64,000 nt of DNA from Azospirillum canadense (GCF_025961225.1 NZ_JAOQNG010000010.1:176501-240500), one strand, 5' to 3'. Positions 48,195 to 57,370 are shown, counted from the first letter of the stretch. Made by a program: numbers and translations. The notes: a model not told the origin generated them from the sequence alone.

Positions 48195-51100
48195 ATGGCC
48201 GGTTGGTATCGCACTGGAACCGTGAACCTGACCAACGGCTCGGCCACCGTCGCCGGGATCGGGGCAACGCTGTGGGCGAACGCGCTGCGCCCCGGCATGG
48301 TCTTCACGACCGACTTCCACACGCTCTACGAGATCAAGACCGTCGACGGCGACGCGCAGATCACGCTCGACCGGGCGTGGGCCGGGGGAACCGTGGTCGG
48401 CGTCGCCTACGCGGTGATCTTCGGCGGCGCGGCGATCTCCAACGCCGAGGTCGTCGCCGAGCTGATGACAATGGTCGGCAAGTGGCAGACCCGCGAGGAT
48501 CAGTACGACGACTGGGTCGCCGGCCAGCCCGACGGCGGGCCCAACGGCGACGGCAAGTACCCGCTGACCGACAGCAAGGGCGTGACCCGCCTAATCACCT
48601 CGCCCGGGCGCCTGCTCATCCTCATCGACAACGGGCTGCTCGACAACGTGCAGCAGGTCGTCGACATGATCGAGGACGACATCGCCGCCGCGCAGCAGGC
48701 CGCCGACCAGGCGACCGCCGCCGCGACGACGCTGACCGCCTACGTCACCTCGGCCGACCAGGACCGGCAGGCGGCCGAGGCCGCGCGCGACGCCGTGCTC
48801 GACGCCAAGGGCGCGGCCGCGACCAGCGAGGGCAACGCCAAGGCGTCGGAGACGGCGGCCGGGAACAGCGCCGTGACGGCGAACACCGCCGCCACCACGG
48901 CGACCGGCGCGCGCGACGCGACCCTGACGGCGAAGACGGCCACCGAGCAGGCCCGCGACACCACCCTGACCGCCCGCGACACGACGCTCGCCGCCCGCGA
49001 CGTGACCACGGCGGCGCGCGACGTGACCACGCAGGCCCGCGACCAGGCGACCGCCGCGCAGACCAACGCCGCCGTCTCCGCCGGACAGGCCGCCGACGCC
49101 AAGACGACGGCGATCAACGCCGCCGCGGACTCGGTCGACGCCAAGATCCACGCGGTCGCCGCGCAGGTCGTCGCCGAGCAGCGCCGCAACGAGGCGGCGG
49201 ACTCCGCCACTCTGGCGAAGGCGTGGGCGTCCAACCCGGTCGGCCAGCCGGTGGCCTCGGGCGCCCTGTCGGCCTATCACTGGGCCGAGCAGGCGCGCAC
49301 CGCCGCGCAGACCGCGCAGGTCATCGCCGGCGGCTACATGTTCGGCGTGGTCGGCGACGGCAACTCCGGCCGCATCAACGCGCAGGCGGCGGCCGACACG
49401 CTGCACCTCGTCGCCGGCTCGGGCATGTCGGTCACCTACGACAACGCGACCCGGAAAGTCGTGTTCTCGTCGCAGGCCCGCGCCGTTGCCTCCGAGGATC
49501 CGGCGATCACCGTGCGCCTCGACGACACGGCGGCGCTCGCCTACCTCGGCTTGGACGAGTCGAAGATCAGCCATCAGGCGTTGAGCGGGGCCGGCGCGCG
49601 CAGCCACGCCGAGATCGACACGCACATCGCTAACACCGGCATCCACGTCCCGGCGCCGGGCTCGGGCGACGTCGACAAGCTGCTCAAGGCGACCGGGGCC
49701 GGAACCTTCGCGTGGGTCAAGGGCAAGGACTCGAACATCGACGCCGATAAGATCGACGGCTACTCCTGGGAGGAGGGGCAGGAGGTCGCCAACAACGCCG
49801 GCACGGCCGACTGGGTCAAGCTCGGACGCTGGGACGCGCAAGGCGTCGTCGCGCGTCGCCTGCTGATCACCTGCGCGGGCGGCTACGGCTACGGCAACAG
49901 CGACGGTCTCGCCTCGGGCGGCATCACCTGGGTCATGGCCTACACCGCCGACAACACCAACACGACCATCGCCAACACCGAGGGGCGATTCAGCTACATC
50001 GGCGCCCCCCTGTTCACTTACGTCAAGCTGGTGCAGGTCGGCAGCAACCGTTTCCTGCATGACGTCTACGCCTACCGCGAGACGTACTCGCCCTTCAACT
50101 TCCGGGTCCAGTGCAACGGCACCTGGACAACGGCGCTCGCCTACGGGCAGACCTCGCCCGGCAGCGCCTCCGTCAGCGTGGCGGACATGGCCGCGCTCGG
50201 CCGGATGCTGACGACGACGGACATTTCGGAGAACCCCAACGCTAACTCCGTCGTCAAGCGCGACGGGGCGGGTGGCTTCCTCGGGACGAACATCATGGCG
50301 ACCGGGCCGTTCCCCGGCTTCTATTGGTTCGACAGCGACAGCGGCACCGACGCGAAGCGCTGGGGCGCGGTCGCGGACAACGGCATTCTGCAATTTCAGA
50401 CGCTCAACGACGCATGGAGCGCATCGACGAATTGGCTGGAGGTCACGCGCAACGGCAACGCGCCGTCCGGGGCCACATTCAAGGTCCCGATGACGATCTC
50501 AGGGATCGCCCCGAGCCTTTGGCTCAGTGAAACGGATAACAGCAACAAGGCGTGGCAGCTTGTCGTCGACGGCGGGGCGGTCGGCCTGCGCCGCGAAGGC
50601 GTGTGGCCGGCGGCGTTTGAAATCAGTTCGACGGACGCCGCCTCGTTCAAGGGCAACGTTGCGGTCGGCGGGGCGCTGACGGTCGGCGGATACGGGGCAT
50701 GGCACGCCGGCAACTTCGACCCCGCCACCAAGGCCGGCACGGCGGTCGCCACGGTGGGCGCGAATGGCCTGATGTCGGCGGCTGACAAGCAGACGCTGAA
50801 CGGGGCGACCAGCTCGGCGACGGCGAACGCTCTGGTGGCGCGCGACGGGAATGGCTGGTCGGCCTTCGCGGGCGTCACGCTGGGCGGCAACACCGCCCTG
50901 CACGCGGGCAACAACGGCAACGTTGTACCGACCTTTGGCGGCCTGTGGACGGGTAGCCAAGCCATTTCCTCGACCTACCCCAACATCCGTTTCAACGACA
51001 CGGACGGCGCGGCTGGCGCGAAGTGGGCGCGCATCGACTATGAGAATGGCCGGCTCGCCCTGCAAGCCTTGTCCGACGACGGAACCACCTGGGTTCGCGA

Positions 51101-52460
51101 TAACCTGATGGTGTGGGCGGCTGGCGGTGTGGACGCCCCGAACGGCAGCATCAATTCCCGCCAGTGGGCGACGCTGGGCGGCGCGAGCAACGGCGACGCT
51201 GTGGTCGGCTCCAACCTGTATTTCGACAGCAACAACGTCCTGCGCGCTCAGTACACTCACGGCAGCATCGGCGCGCGCGGCATCCTGTTCAACTGGCCTT
51301 CGTGGGGCGACATCAACGTCGTCAACTACAGCGGCGCGACCACCGCCGGGCAGGACCTGTCCGGCACCGCGACCGCCTATCGGCTGCTGCACACCGGGAA
51401 CACCAGCGCCACCAACGTGACGTTCAACCAACTCGCGCTTGTGGACACGCTGACTCTTGGCTCGTCCTGGGGAACCAACGGCTTCCAGAAGGGCACCGGG
51501 GACGGGGCGAGCTACACCACCTATAACTACGTTGAAACGTGCTGGTGGGGCAAAGCCTACACCGACTATGCGGGCGTGGTGCGCGGCGTCTACGACGCCC
51601 GCTCGGGCTCGTGGAACATCAAGGGGCAGTACAACACCGACGCCGAGAGCGATCTGTCGGCCAACGCAGCCTCGTTCAACGCTCGCAAGGGCGCGATGTC
51701 GTCGGGCACCTTCAATCAGGTGCTCATCGGCGAGAACGACACCGGCCCCAAGCTGAATGTTTTCGTCAACGGCAGCACCCGCAGCGCTGACGGCGGCGTG
51801 AACACCACCACGATCCGCAACGACGGCGGCGCGCTGAACCTCGGGGCCTCCACGCAGCCGACTGCGCTGTTCGGATCCTCGATCGAGTTCAAGACCGCCC
51901 CCACGCTCAACGGCAAGCGCGTCAGCAATTGGGAGGTGATCAGCGAGACCACCGTCTCGTCGTCGGTCTCCTCTGCGCTTATCACCCTGCCCAACAAGCT
52001 CTCGGCCGCAGGGTACAAGCGTTACAAGCTCCTGATCACCGGCCTCAATCCCGTTGCTGAAGCTGGCCTTTGGATGTCGATGAGCACCGATGGCGGCTCC
52101 ACCTGGGTCCCGGCCGGAAGCCAAGCGCACGGCATTCTGTCGATGAGCCCGACCAGCAGCGGCGCAACCGCGCCGTGGCATGAGTACCGCAACGGCAATT
52201 ACGGCTCCCTGCAACTGTCGTGGAACTCGGCGGCGAACATCGGCTTCACCGGCGAGTTTGAAATTGCCCAATATTCCAATGTGTCCGGATCGGTTCTGAT
52301 CAAGGGCGACGTTGCGGGACATCACTTCAACTACGGCCCGCAGCGTATGTTCTCCACGGCTGTCGTTGCCGCAGACATCAATCTGTTGAGCATCGGCGGC
52401 TCGAACGGCGGCACCGTTAACGTCAACGCCGGCCGCATCACGCTCCTGGGGATGAAATAA
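48195..52460 (+). CDS. Tail fibre protein
   Basis: The protein has 1421 residues. The N-terminal virion-binding domain has GTVNLTNGSATVAGIGATLW. A coiled-coil shaft at about 150-370 is built from imperfect short repeats of the type ARDTTLTARDTTLAARDVTT. The following part contains trimerising and receptor-binding beta-structure (NTAALAYLGLDESKISHQA, repeated WHAGN-x-tail motifs such as GAWHAGNFDP and LHAGNNGN). Fibres of this type bind surface polysaccharide. The stop overlaps the next ATG. Confidence 0.88.
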   Translation: MAGWYRTGTVNLTNGSATVAGIGATLWANALRPGMVFTTDFHTLYEIKTVDGDAQITLDRAWAGGTVVGVAYAVIFGGAAISNAEVVAELMTMVGKWQTREDQYDDWVAGQPDGGPNGDGKYPLTDSKGVTRLITSPGRLLILIDNGLLDNVQQVVDMIEDDIAAAQQAADQATAAATTLTAYVTSADQDRQAAEAARDAVLDAKGAAATSEGNAKASETAAGNSAVTANTAATTATGARDATLTAKTATEQARDTTLTARDTTLAARDVTTAARDVTTQARDQATAAQTNAAVSAGQAADAKTTAINAAADSVDAKIHAVAAQVVAEQRRNEAADSATLAKAWASNPVGQPVASGALSAYHWAEQARTAAQTAQVIAGGYMFGVVGDGNSGRINAQAAADTLHLVAGSGMSVTYDNATRKVVFSSQARAVASEDPAITVRLDDTAALAYLGLDESKISHQALSGAGARSHAEIDTHIANTGIHVPAPGSGDVDKLLKATGAGTFAWVKGKDSNIDADKIDGYSWEEGQEVANNAGTADWVKLGRWDAQGVVARRLLITCAGGYGYGNSDGLASGGITWVMAYTADNTNTTIANTEGRFSYIGAPLFTYVKLVQVGSNRFLHDVYAYRETYSPFNFRVQCNGTWTTALAYGQTSPGSASVSVADMAALGRMLTTTDISENPNANSVVKRDGAGGFLGTNIMATGPFPGFYWFDSDSGTDAKRWGAVADNGILQFQTLNDAWSASTNWLEVTRNGNAPSGATFKVPMTISGIAPSLWLSETDNSNKAWQLVVDGGAVGLRREGVWPAAFEISSTDAASFKGNVAVGGALTVGGYGAWHAGNFDPATKAGTAVATVGANGLMSAADKQTLNGATSSATANALVARDGNGWSAFAGVTLGGNTALHAGNNGNVVPTFGGLWTGSQAISSTYPNIRFNDTDGAAGAKWARIDYENGRLALQALSDDGTTWVRDNLMVWAAGGVDAPNGSINSRQWATLGGASNGDAVVGSNLYFDSNNVLRAQYTHGSIGARGILFNWPSWGDINVVNYSGATTAGQDLSGTATAYRLLHTGNTSATNVTFNQLALVDTLTLGSSWGTNGFQKGTGDGASYTTYNYVETCWWGKAYTDYAGVVRGVYDARSGSWNIKGQYNTDAESDLSANAASFNARKGAMSSGTFNQVLIGENDTGPKLNVFVNGSTRSADGGVNTTTIRNDGGALNLGASTQPTALFGSSIEFKTAPTLNGKRVSNWEVISETTVSSSVSSALITLPNKLSAAGYKRYKLLITGLNPVAEAGLWMSMSTDGGSTWVPAGSQAHGILSMSPTSSGATAPWHEYRNGNYGSLQLSWNSAANIGFTGEFEIAQYSNVSGSVLIKGDVAGHHFNYGPQRMFSTAVVAADINLLSIGGSNGGTVNVNAGRITLLGMK

Positions 52461-52633
52461 TGACGAAGATCCTGCTCGACGGCGCGGTGGTCGACCTCGC
52501 CGACACCGACATCACCCTGCCCCCGCTCCCGGTCATCATCGCCCCGGTGCCGTCGACCATCTCCGACCGCCAGTTCTTCCAGGCGCTCGCGATGGGTGAT
52601 GAACCCTACATCACGCAGGCCGAAGCGCTCGCC
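52460..52633 (+). pseudogene. Tail-accessory gene, 5' part, cut by the IS256-family element
   Basis: Encodes MTKILLDGAVVDLADTDITL, then TISDRQFFQALAMGDEPYIT and QAEALA. The ISDRQFFQALA...YIT-x-AEALA pattern is shared with short proteins found after tail fibres in many alphaproteobacterial phages. The normal continuation, VKTGEIPTVLAVMVDGLPET, is found at 54072 after the insertion. Reading through the IS end gives about 18 unrelated residues to a stop at 52690. Confidence 0.88.
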
Positions 52634-54059
52634 GGATCGTGCCCCGAGGCGTGGTGTCTGAGGGGGCCTCTGTGCTCTTCGGCGGGTTGAGGCCGCCGGT
52701 CTACTCCGCTGCGATGGACAGCGGATCAGGGGTGTGAGGGTGGCACAGCTCGGCCAGGCTTTCCATGGTCATGTAGCGCCGGGCCACCGCCCATTCATCA
52801 TGCTGCTCCAGCAGCAAGGCGCCGACGAGGCGCACAACCGCCCCTTCGCCAGGGAAGATGCCGACGACGTTGGTGCGCCGCTTGATCTCGCCATTCAGCC
52901 GCTCCAGAGGATTCGTGCTGTGCAATTTGGTGCGCAGGTCCTTGGGGTACTTCATGTAGGCCAGCACGTCGAACTCCGCCTCGTCCATCAGCGCCGCCAG
53001 CTTGGAAAAGCGCGGCCGCAGGCTGTCGGCCACCCGGCGCCACTGCTCATGCGCCGCCTCAGCGGTCTCCTGGGCAAAGGCGGTGCGAATGGTGGCCGCG
53101 ACCATCGTCTGGTGCGCCTTGCCGACGCAGGCGAGGAGATTCCTCATGCAATGAACACGACAGCGTTGAAGTGTGGCGCCCAGCACCTTGGAAGCGGCGG
53201 CCTTCAGCCCGAGATGCGCATCGGCGATCACCAGCTTTACGCCGCGTAGGCCCCGGCGGGTGAGGGTGCGCAGGAAATCGGTCCAGAAGGTCTCGGCTTC
53301 CGACAGCCCGAGGCCGAGCCCCAGCACCTCGCGCCGGCCATCGCTGTTGACGCCGATGGCCAGTATGGCGGCGAGCGAGACGATGCGGCCGTCCTGGCGC
53401 ACTTTCACGTAGGTCGCATCCAGCCACACAAAGGGCCAGTCGCCTTCCAGCGGCCGGTTCAGGAACGCCTGCACGCGCTCGTCGATGTCCTGGCACAGGC
53501 GGCTGACCTGGCTCTTGGAGATGCCGGTCATGCCCATCGCCTTGACCAGATCATCGACGTTGCGCGTCGAGATGCCCTGCACGTAGGCCTCCTGAATCAC
53601 CGCGATTAGCGCCTTCTCCGCGGTGCGGCGCGGCTCCAGGAAGGCCGGGAAGTAGGAGCCGCGCCGCAGCTTGGGGATGCGCAGGTCGATGGCCCCGGCG
53701 CGCGTCTCCCAGGTCCGCTCCCGGTAGCCGTTGCGCTTGGTCTGGCGGTCCTCGCTGCGTTCGCCATACCCGGCGCCGCACAGGCTCTCCACCTCCAGCT
53801 CCATCAGGCGCTGGGCGGCGAAGCCGACCATCTCGCGCAGAAAGTCGGCATCGGCGCTCTTCCCAATCAGCTCCTGAAGAGCGATCCTGTCCTCGGTCAT
53901 CGTGGTCTCCGTCTTGGTTGATGGTCGTTAAGCAACCTCAACTTAGCCGAAGAACACGGTGACCGCCGCTCCCGAACGGCCGGCCCGCCTGCGCCAGCTA
54001 TGGGGGAGCGCTCCGGCGGGCCAGCCTCACGCCTCAGACACCACGCGGTGGGACGCGAT
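52634..54059 (-). mobile_element. IS256-family insertion sequence
   Basis: A 1426-bp element flanked by perfect 8-bp direct repeats CGCTCGCC (52626-52633 and 54060-54067), typical of IS256-type target duplication. The ends carry related terminal inverted repeats whose best match is GCGTGGTGTCTGAGG (52649-52663) against 54032-54046 inverted. The outer 13-15 bp are less similar, so the ends could be off by a base. Confidence 0.85.
52701..53900 (-). CDS. IS256-family transposase
   Basis: The 399-residue product has the DDE triad: WPFVWLDATYVKVRQDGRIV (first Asp), KLVIADAHLGLKAAASKVLG (second Asp) and STNPLERLNGEIKRRTNVVG (Glu). The middle motif CRVHCMRNLLACV and the N-terminal GAGYGERSEDRQTKRNGYRE are both diagnostic of the mutator/IS256 family. 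Full length, without visible damage, so the element may be active. Confidence 0.96.
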   Translation of the reverse strand: MTEDRIALQELIGKSADADFLREMVGFAAQRLMELEVESLCGAGYGERSEDRQTKRNGYRERTWETRAGAIDLRIPKLRRGSYFPAFLEPRRTAEKALIAVIQEAYVQGISTRNVDDLVKAMGMTGISKSQVSRLCQDIDERVQAFLNRPLEGDWPFVWLDATYVKVRQDGRIVSLAAILAIGVNSDGRREVLGLGLGLSEAETFWTDFLRTLTRRGLRGVKLVIADAHLGLKAAASKVLGATLQRCRVHCMRNLLACVGKAHQTMVAATIRTAFAQETAEAAHEQWRRVADSLRPRFSKLAALMDEAEFDVLAYMKYPKDLRTKLHSTNPLERLNGEIKRRTNVVGIFPGEGAVVRLVGALLLEQHDEWAVARRYMTMESLAELCHPHTPDPLSIAAE

Positions 54060-54070
54060 CGCTCGCCCGC

Positions 54071-54272
54071 GGTGAAAACCGGCGAGATCCCCACCGTCCT
54101 GGCGGTGATGGTCGATGGCTTGCCGGAGACCGACCGCTTCGCCGCCGAGATGATCCTGAGCGGGGCCACCGAGTTCCGCCGGGATCACCAGCTGACCGCG
54201 GCGATCGGTGCCGCGCAGGGCAAGACGCCGGAGCAGATCGATGACTTCTTCCGGTTCGCCGCGACGCTCTGA
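54071..54272 (+). pseudogene. Tail-accessory gene, 3' part
   Basis: Encodes VKTGEIPTVLAVMVDGLPET, DRFAAEMILSGATEFRRDHQ and LTAAIGAAQGKTPEQIDDFF to the stop at 54272, the C-terminal half of the split gene. Joined at the duplicated target the frame is off by one (an extra C at 54066-54068), so simple removal of the element plus one repeat copy would not give an open gene. Confidence 0.85.
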
Positions 54273-54308
54273 GCGCCCGCGACAACACTCCAACCGAACC
54301 ACCGGCCG

Positions 54309-54329
54309 GCCGCCTCTGGGCGGCTTTTT
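54309..54329 (+). terminator. Intrinsic terminator after the tail genes
   Basis: GCCGCC-TCTG-GGCGGC followed by TTTTT, 37 bp after the tail-accessory stop. It probably ends the long late transcript. The sequence after it, CATGCCCGGAAA, is nearly repeated after the terminator at 57321. Confidence 0.85.
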
Positions 54330-54600
54330 CATGCCCGGAAACCGAGAGAGGCGGCCGTCCTCGCAAGACACCGCCTCCCCCGATCGCACCGTATGCTCGG
54401 CCACACTCCGTTTCCCGCCGTGGATGCTTTGGTTGGGACGGAGCTTGGTATGCTCGGGCGGACCGCGCGCCCGCTAGATATGTAACAAGAGTCTGCAGCC
54501 CGCATCAGCTCGCAGCAATCAGCACTTTCGGGGAGGCTCTCCTGGGCTCCATGTAAATCCTAATAGAGTGAGGAAAATGCACGCGGCACCCAAAAAGGAC

Positions 54601-54620
54601 GGCGGCCGAACGGGGCCGCC
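54601..54620 (-). terminator. Hairpin copy 1 (GGCGGCC...GGCCGCC)
   Basis: A 7-bp stem with a 6-nt loop; on the minus strand it is followed by GTCCTTTTT, the look of a leftward terminator. Confidence 0.55.
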
Positions 54621-54956
54621 GATGTCAGGTCCAGGAGTGCTCAGGAAAACATCAAAGGTCGAAGCCGAGCGATAAAGCGGTCTCGGCCCAATCCTCTGGA
54701 TCTGCGCCTATTCAACCCACCACAGATGCGGCTGCTGTGCCAATGGCCTGCGGATGGACGGCCTGCTCCGGATCGGAGCTTGTGGGGTGGCCGTGATCCC
54801 CGTCAGCGACACAGGTAGGTTGCGACACTCAACCGGCGCTGAGCAACAGCACAATTCGACGGATGGGCAGAGGGCTGCCGTGCTCGCGTCATCACAATGG
54901 CGCACGGCGATACGGCGTAGGCGCGGTCCGGCTGGCCGGGAGAGGGTGAAAAGAAA

Positions 54957-54976
54957 GGCGGCCGCACCGGGCCGCC
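54957..54976 (-). terminator. Hairpin copy 2, terminator for the leftward binding-protein gene
   Basis: A 7-bp stem with a 6-nt loop; on the minus strand it is followed by TTTCTTTTC. It lies about 170 bp beyond the stop of the leftward gene at 55145. Confidence 0.65.
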
Positions 54977-55075
54977 GAGGGTCAGTAATGCTGATGAACC
55001 CATCCTGGCGGGATGGGTGTCCTGACCGTGGGCATGCTCAGCACTCCCAACAAGCGCCAATTAAGAGGTCCCTTC

Positions 55076-55138
55076 ATGGCTACCACGCTCCCCGGCGCGA
55101 CGATCCCGCGCGACTCCACGCCAAACCGGGTGAGTTGA
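55076..55138 (+). pseudogene. Truncated duplicate of the endolysin gene start
   Basis: ATG 55076 opens a 20-codon frame, MATTLPGATIPRDSTPNRVS. Its ATCCCGCGCGACTCCACGC part closely repeats the start of the endolysin gene (AAIPRDTTLPRG at 56478-56512). It stops 7 bp before the stop codon of the leftward binding-protein gene. It appears to be the old 5' end of the endolysin gene, cut off when that gene arrived. Confidence 0.65.
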
Positions 55139-55144
55139 GTTGCC

Positions 55145-56188
55145 TCATTCGCCCAGTGGCGGCGCATACATCAAGCCACCTTGGGTCCACTGAGCGTTCA
55201 ATCCGCGCTCGATGCGGAGCGGCGAGCCTTGGCCCAGGTGGCGCTCGTAGATTTCGCCGTAGTTGCCAACCTGCGTGACCACCCGCCAGCCCCACGCATC
55301 GCCCAAGCCCAAGCCCTGACCCAGGCCGGAGTTCACGCCCAGCAGCTTACGCACGTCCATGTCCTCTGAGGTTCTCATGTCCTGGGCGTTGGTGGCGGTG
55401 ATGCCCTTCTCCTCCGCCAACACGGTGACCAGGAAGACCCAGCGGACGATGTCGAACCAGCGCCTGTCGTCGCTGCGGACCATTGGCCCAAGAGGCTCCT
55501 TGGAGAAAGTCTCAGGGAAGATAACGTATTTTTGGCTGTCCGAAGCCCCGTACAGGCGCTTGCCATGCAACCAGATCTGATCGTTGGTGATGAGGTCGCA
55601 CTGGTGCGTGAAAAACGGGAACGTCCCTCCGGTAGCTGTGAGTGTTCGACGCACCACAAGTTGAGCGCCGGTTCGGGCGATCCAGGCCTCCAGGTTGTGG
55701 ATGCTGGTTGTTTGCTCTCCGACACAAACGGATAAAGGGGGAGCCCCGGCGCGTTTCGCAAGATCACTGAGGCTTGCCACTCCCAGGGAGCGGTGGGCCA
55801 TGAAGCTTTGTCCGTCATAGAGATACACCACCGGGAAACTGACGCCGAGGGTGGTGTCGCGCTGCAGCGTCCAGGTGTTCGCCCCCATGACCACATCGAC
55901 CTCGCCTCGCCGCAGAACGGCGACGCGGTTTGCGGAGTCGGTTTCGATGAACTCCACATGGTCGGCGTTACCCGTGACAGCGGCGGCCAAGGCGCGACAC
56001 ATGTCGGTGTAGAACCCCTGCCATTGCCCGGTGGAGTCAATAGCGGACAGGCCGACGCCACTGGAGGTGAGGCCACAGCGCAGAATGCCTATATCGCGCA
56101 CATGCTCGAGCGTGTCCGATCGCGCGGACGTGCCGGCGGTCAGGAGTACGCCAAGGAGCACGGCTGCCAAAGATCGGGCCAACCACAT
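55145..56188 (-). CDS. Periplasmic amino-acid-binding protein (AapJ-like) cargo gene
   Basis: The 347-residue product from ATG 56188 has a signal peptide (LARSLAAVLLGVLLTAGTSA). The type 3 solute-binding fold follows: LRCGLTSSGVGLSAIDSTGQ, WQGFYTDMCRALAAAVTGNA, VEFIETDSANRVAVLRRGEV and DVVMGANTWTLQRDTTLGVS. AapJ/BztA proteins deliver amino acids to an ABC permease; no permease is present here. It lies leftward among rightward late genes, so it is cargo, perhaps expressed by the lysogen. A terminator-like hairpin follows it and another precedes it. Confidence 0.85.
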   Translation of the reverse strand: MWLARSLAAVLLGVLLTAGTSARSDTLEHVRDIGILRCGLTSSGVGLSAIDSTGQWQGFYTDMCRALAAAVTGNADHVEFIETDSANRVAVLRRGEVDVVMGANTWTLQRDTTLGVSFPVVYLYDGQSFMAHRSLGVASLSDLAKRAGAPPLSVCVGEQTTSIHNLEAWIARTGAQLVVRRTLTATGGTFPFFTHQCDLITNDQIWLHGKRLYGASDSQKYVIFPETFSKEPLGPMVRSDDRRWFDIVRWVFLVTVLAEEKGITATNAQDMRTSEDMDVRKLLGVNSGLGQGLGLGDAWGWRVVTQVGNYGEIYERHLGQGSPLRIERGLNAQWTQGGLMYAPPLGE

Positions 56189-56339
56189 CACCTTCGCCTT
56201 TCGTGAGGTATTCGCCGACGGCGTCAGAATGGCCTCGCCGGGCAAGGTGTGGAAGCGCAGCGATGAGCGCCAGGACCGGCGCGATGCTCTGAAGCCATCG
56301 GCCGTACCCTTTGCTGACAGCGCGCCCACGTAAGAAAAC

Positions 56340-56362
56340 GGCGGCCAGGGGGAGCGGCCGCC
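56340..56362 (-). terminator. Hairpin copy 3
   Basis: GGCGGCC and GGCCGCC around a 9-nt loop; on the minus strand it is followed by GTTTTCTTAC. It lies upstream of the leftward binding-protein gene and 91 bp before the endolysin, mirroring copy 2 upstream of the truncated endolysin start. Confidence 0.6.
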
Positions 56363-56453
56363 GTAGTTTGTCCATTTCAGTGTTCCCGGCGGGAACGGCG
56401 GCAGCATCACTAACCGCCACACCTCGTTCAACTTCCAATACGGAAAATCAGCT

Positions 56454-56945
56454 ATGCCCACGCTTCGTAGCGCGGCGATCCCGCGCGACACCACGCTGCC
56501 CCGCGGCGTGCGCAACAACAACCCAGGCAACCTGCGCCATGGCGACGACTGGCACGGCCTGTCCACCACCCAGGGCGACGCGGCCTTCTGCCAGTTCGAC
56601 GATCCGGTCTATGGGCTCCGCGCCCTGATGCGCGTCCTGCTGAACTACCGGCGGAAGGCGGACGGCCAGGGCAAGCGGATCGTCACCATCCGGCAGGCGA
56701 TCAACCGTTGGGCCCCGCCGCAGGAGAACGACACCAGCGCGTATGTGAACACGGTGGCCCGTCGCCTTGGTGTGGATCCCGACGCGCCGGTGGACTGGGC
56801 CTATGCGGAGACGCTGATCGGCATGGCCCGCGCCATCGTCACGCATGAGAACGGCCGGGCGCCGCAGGGCTACCCCGCCGACTGGTACAGCCCTGAGCAA
56901 TACGGCCATGCCGCCATGATGGCGCTCGGCCTGGTGGAGGCGTGA
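56454..56945 (+). CDS. Endolysin-like protein (RGVRNNNPGNLR family)
   Basis: The 163-residue product has LPRGVRNNNPGNLRHGDDWH near residue 16. FDDPVYGLRALMRVLLNYRR and a helical remainder (INRWAPPQENDTSAYVNTVA, ALGLVEA) follow. Proteins with this NNPGNLR motif occur in phage lysis cassettes and as virion-associated muralytic proteins. No signal peptide is visible, so export would rely on the holin at 57371. The catalytic residue cannot be named from sequence alone. Confidence 0.75.
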   Translation: MPTLRSAAIPRDTTLPRGVRNNNPGNLRHGDDWHGLSTTQGDAAFCQFDDPVYGLRALMRVLLNYRRKADGQGKRIVTIRQAINRWAPPQENDTSAYVNTVARRLGVDPDAPVDWAYAETLIGMARAIVTHENGRAPQGYPADWYSPEQYGHAAMMALGLVEA

Positions 56946-56994
56946 CCTTCGAAATGCCTGCCGAAAGCATCACACCGTTTTTGTGACCGCCGCA

Positions 56995-57204
56995 TCAAAG
57001 GAAGATGCGTAGTCCAAGGAATATAATGCTCCAGGACAGTAGGGGGCAGAGGACCCAGCCGAGCGAAAGACCAAAGCTGCTTAGTCGCTTACGCGGCACG
57101 TTGTAAGGATCGAGTTCTAGTGGGATCGCGTCCGTACCGCTTTCCGCCTGAGTAGAGCTGATGGACTCTGCGCTATCCAGCATCGAAGTCTCCGAAGCGG
57201 CCAT
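56995..57204 (-). CDS. Small tail-anchored membrane protein
   Basis: The 69-residue product, with an acidic Ser/Glu head and a C-terminal hydrophobic helix (GLSLGWVLCPLLSWSIIFLG, about 46-66), lies leftward between endolysin and holin. It has lower GC than its neighbours. It might be a lysogenic membrane protein such as a superinfection-exclusion factor, but nothing in the sequence proves this. Confidence 0.5.
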   Translation of the reverse strand: MAASETSMLDSAESISSTQAESGTDAIPLELDPYNVPRKRLSSFGLSLGWVLCPLLSWSIIFLGLRIFL

Positions 57205-57320
57205 CACGGTACTGGCAGCTTATAGCCAAACCTGACTGAACGTTCTTTGGGCGTTGAGGCTACTGCAAACGAGAGCAGCTGGAATTGCTCCAAAGCTCCC
57301 AACTCCTCCCCACACCACCA

Positions 57321-57348
57321 GCCGCCCGGCATCCGCCCGGCGGCTTTT
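57321..57348 (+). terminator. Intrinsic terminator upstream of the holin
   Basis: GCCGCC and GGCGGC with a 12-nt loop, then TTTT. The flanking CTCATGCCCGAAA resembles the sequence after the terminator at 54309, so the holin cassette may be a duplicate of that junction. Confidence 0.7.
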
Positions 57349-57370
57349 CTCATGCCCGAAAGGAGGGCCC

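Larger units (their letters stand above)
54330..55075. other. Gene-free stretch with two hairpins
   Basis: About 745 bp without a convincing gene. It contains two copies of a GGCGGCC...GGCCGCC hairpin (54601-54620 and 54957-54976), each preceded by an A-run on the + strand. The rest looks like decayed or spacer sequence of mixed GC. Confidence 0.6.

Noticed and set aside
48900..49100. CRISPR-like short repeats
   Set aside because: The repeats are in-frame Ala-Arg-Asp-Thr codon repeats of the tail fibre coiled coil, with no unique spacers of constant length.
47994..54272. Diversity-generating retroelement at the tail fibre
   Set aside because: No reverse transcriptase gene and no template/variable repeat pair are visible in the window.
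54754..55278. A 174-codon rightward frame before the binding-protein gene
   Set aside because: It crosses hairpin repeats and the binding-protein 3' end and encodes Arg/Ser-rich, featureless sequence.
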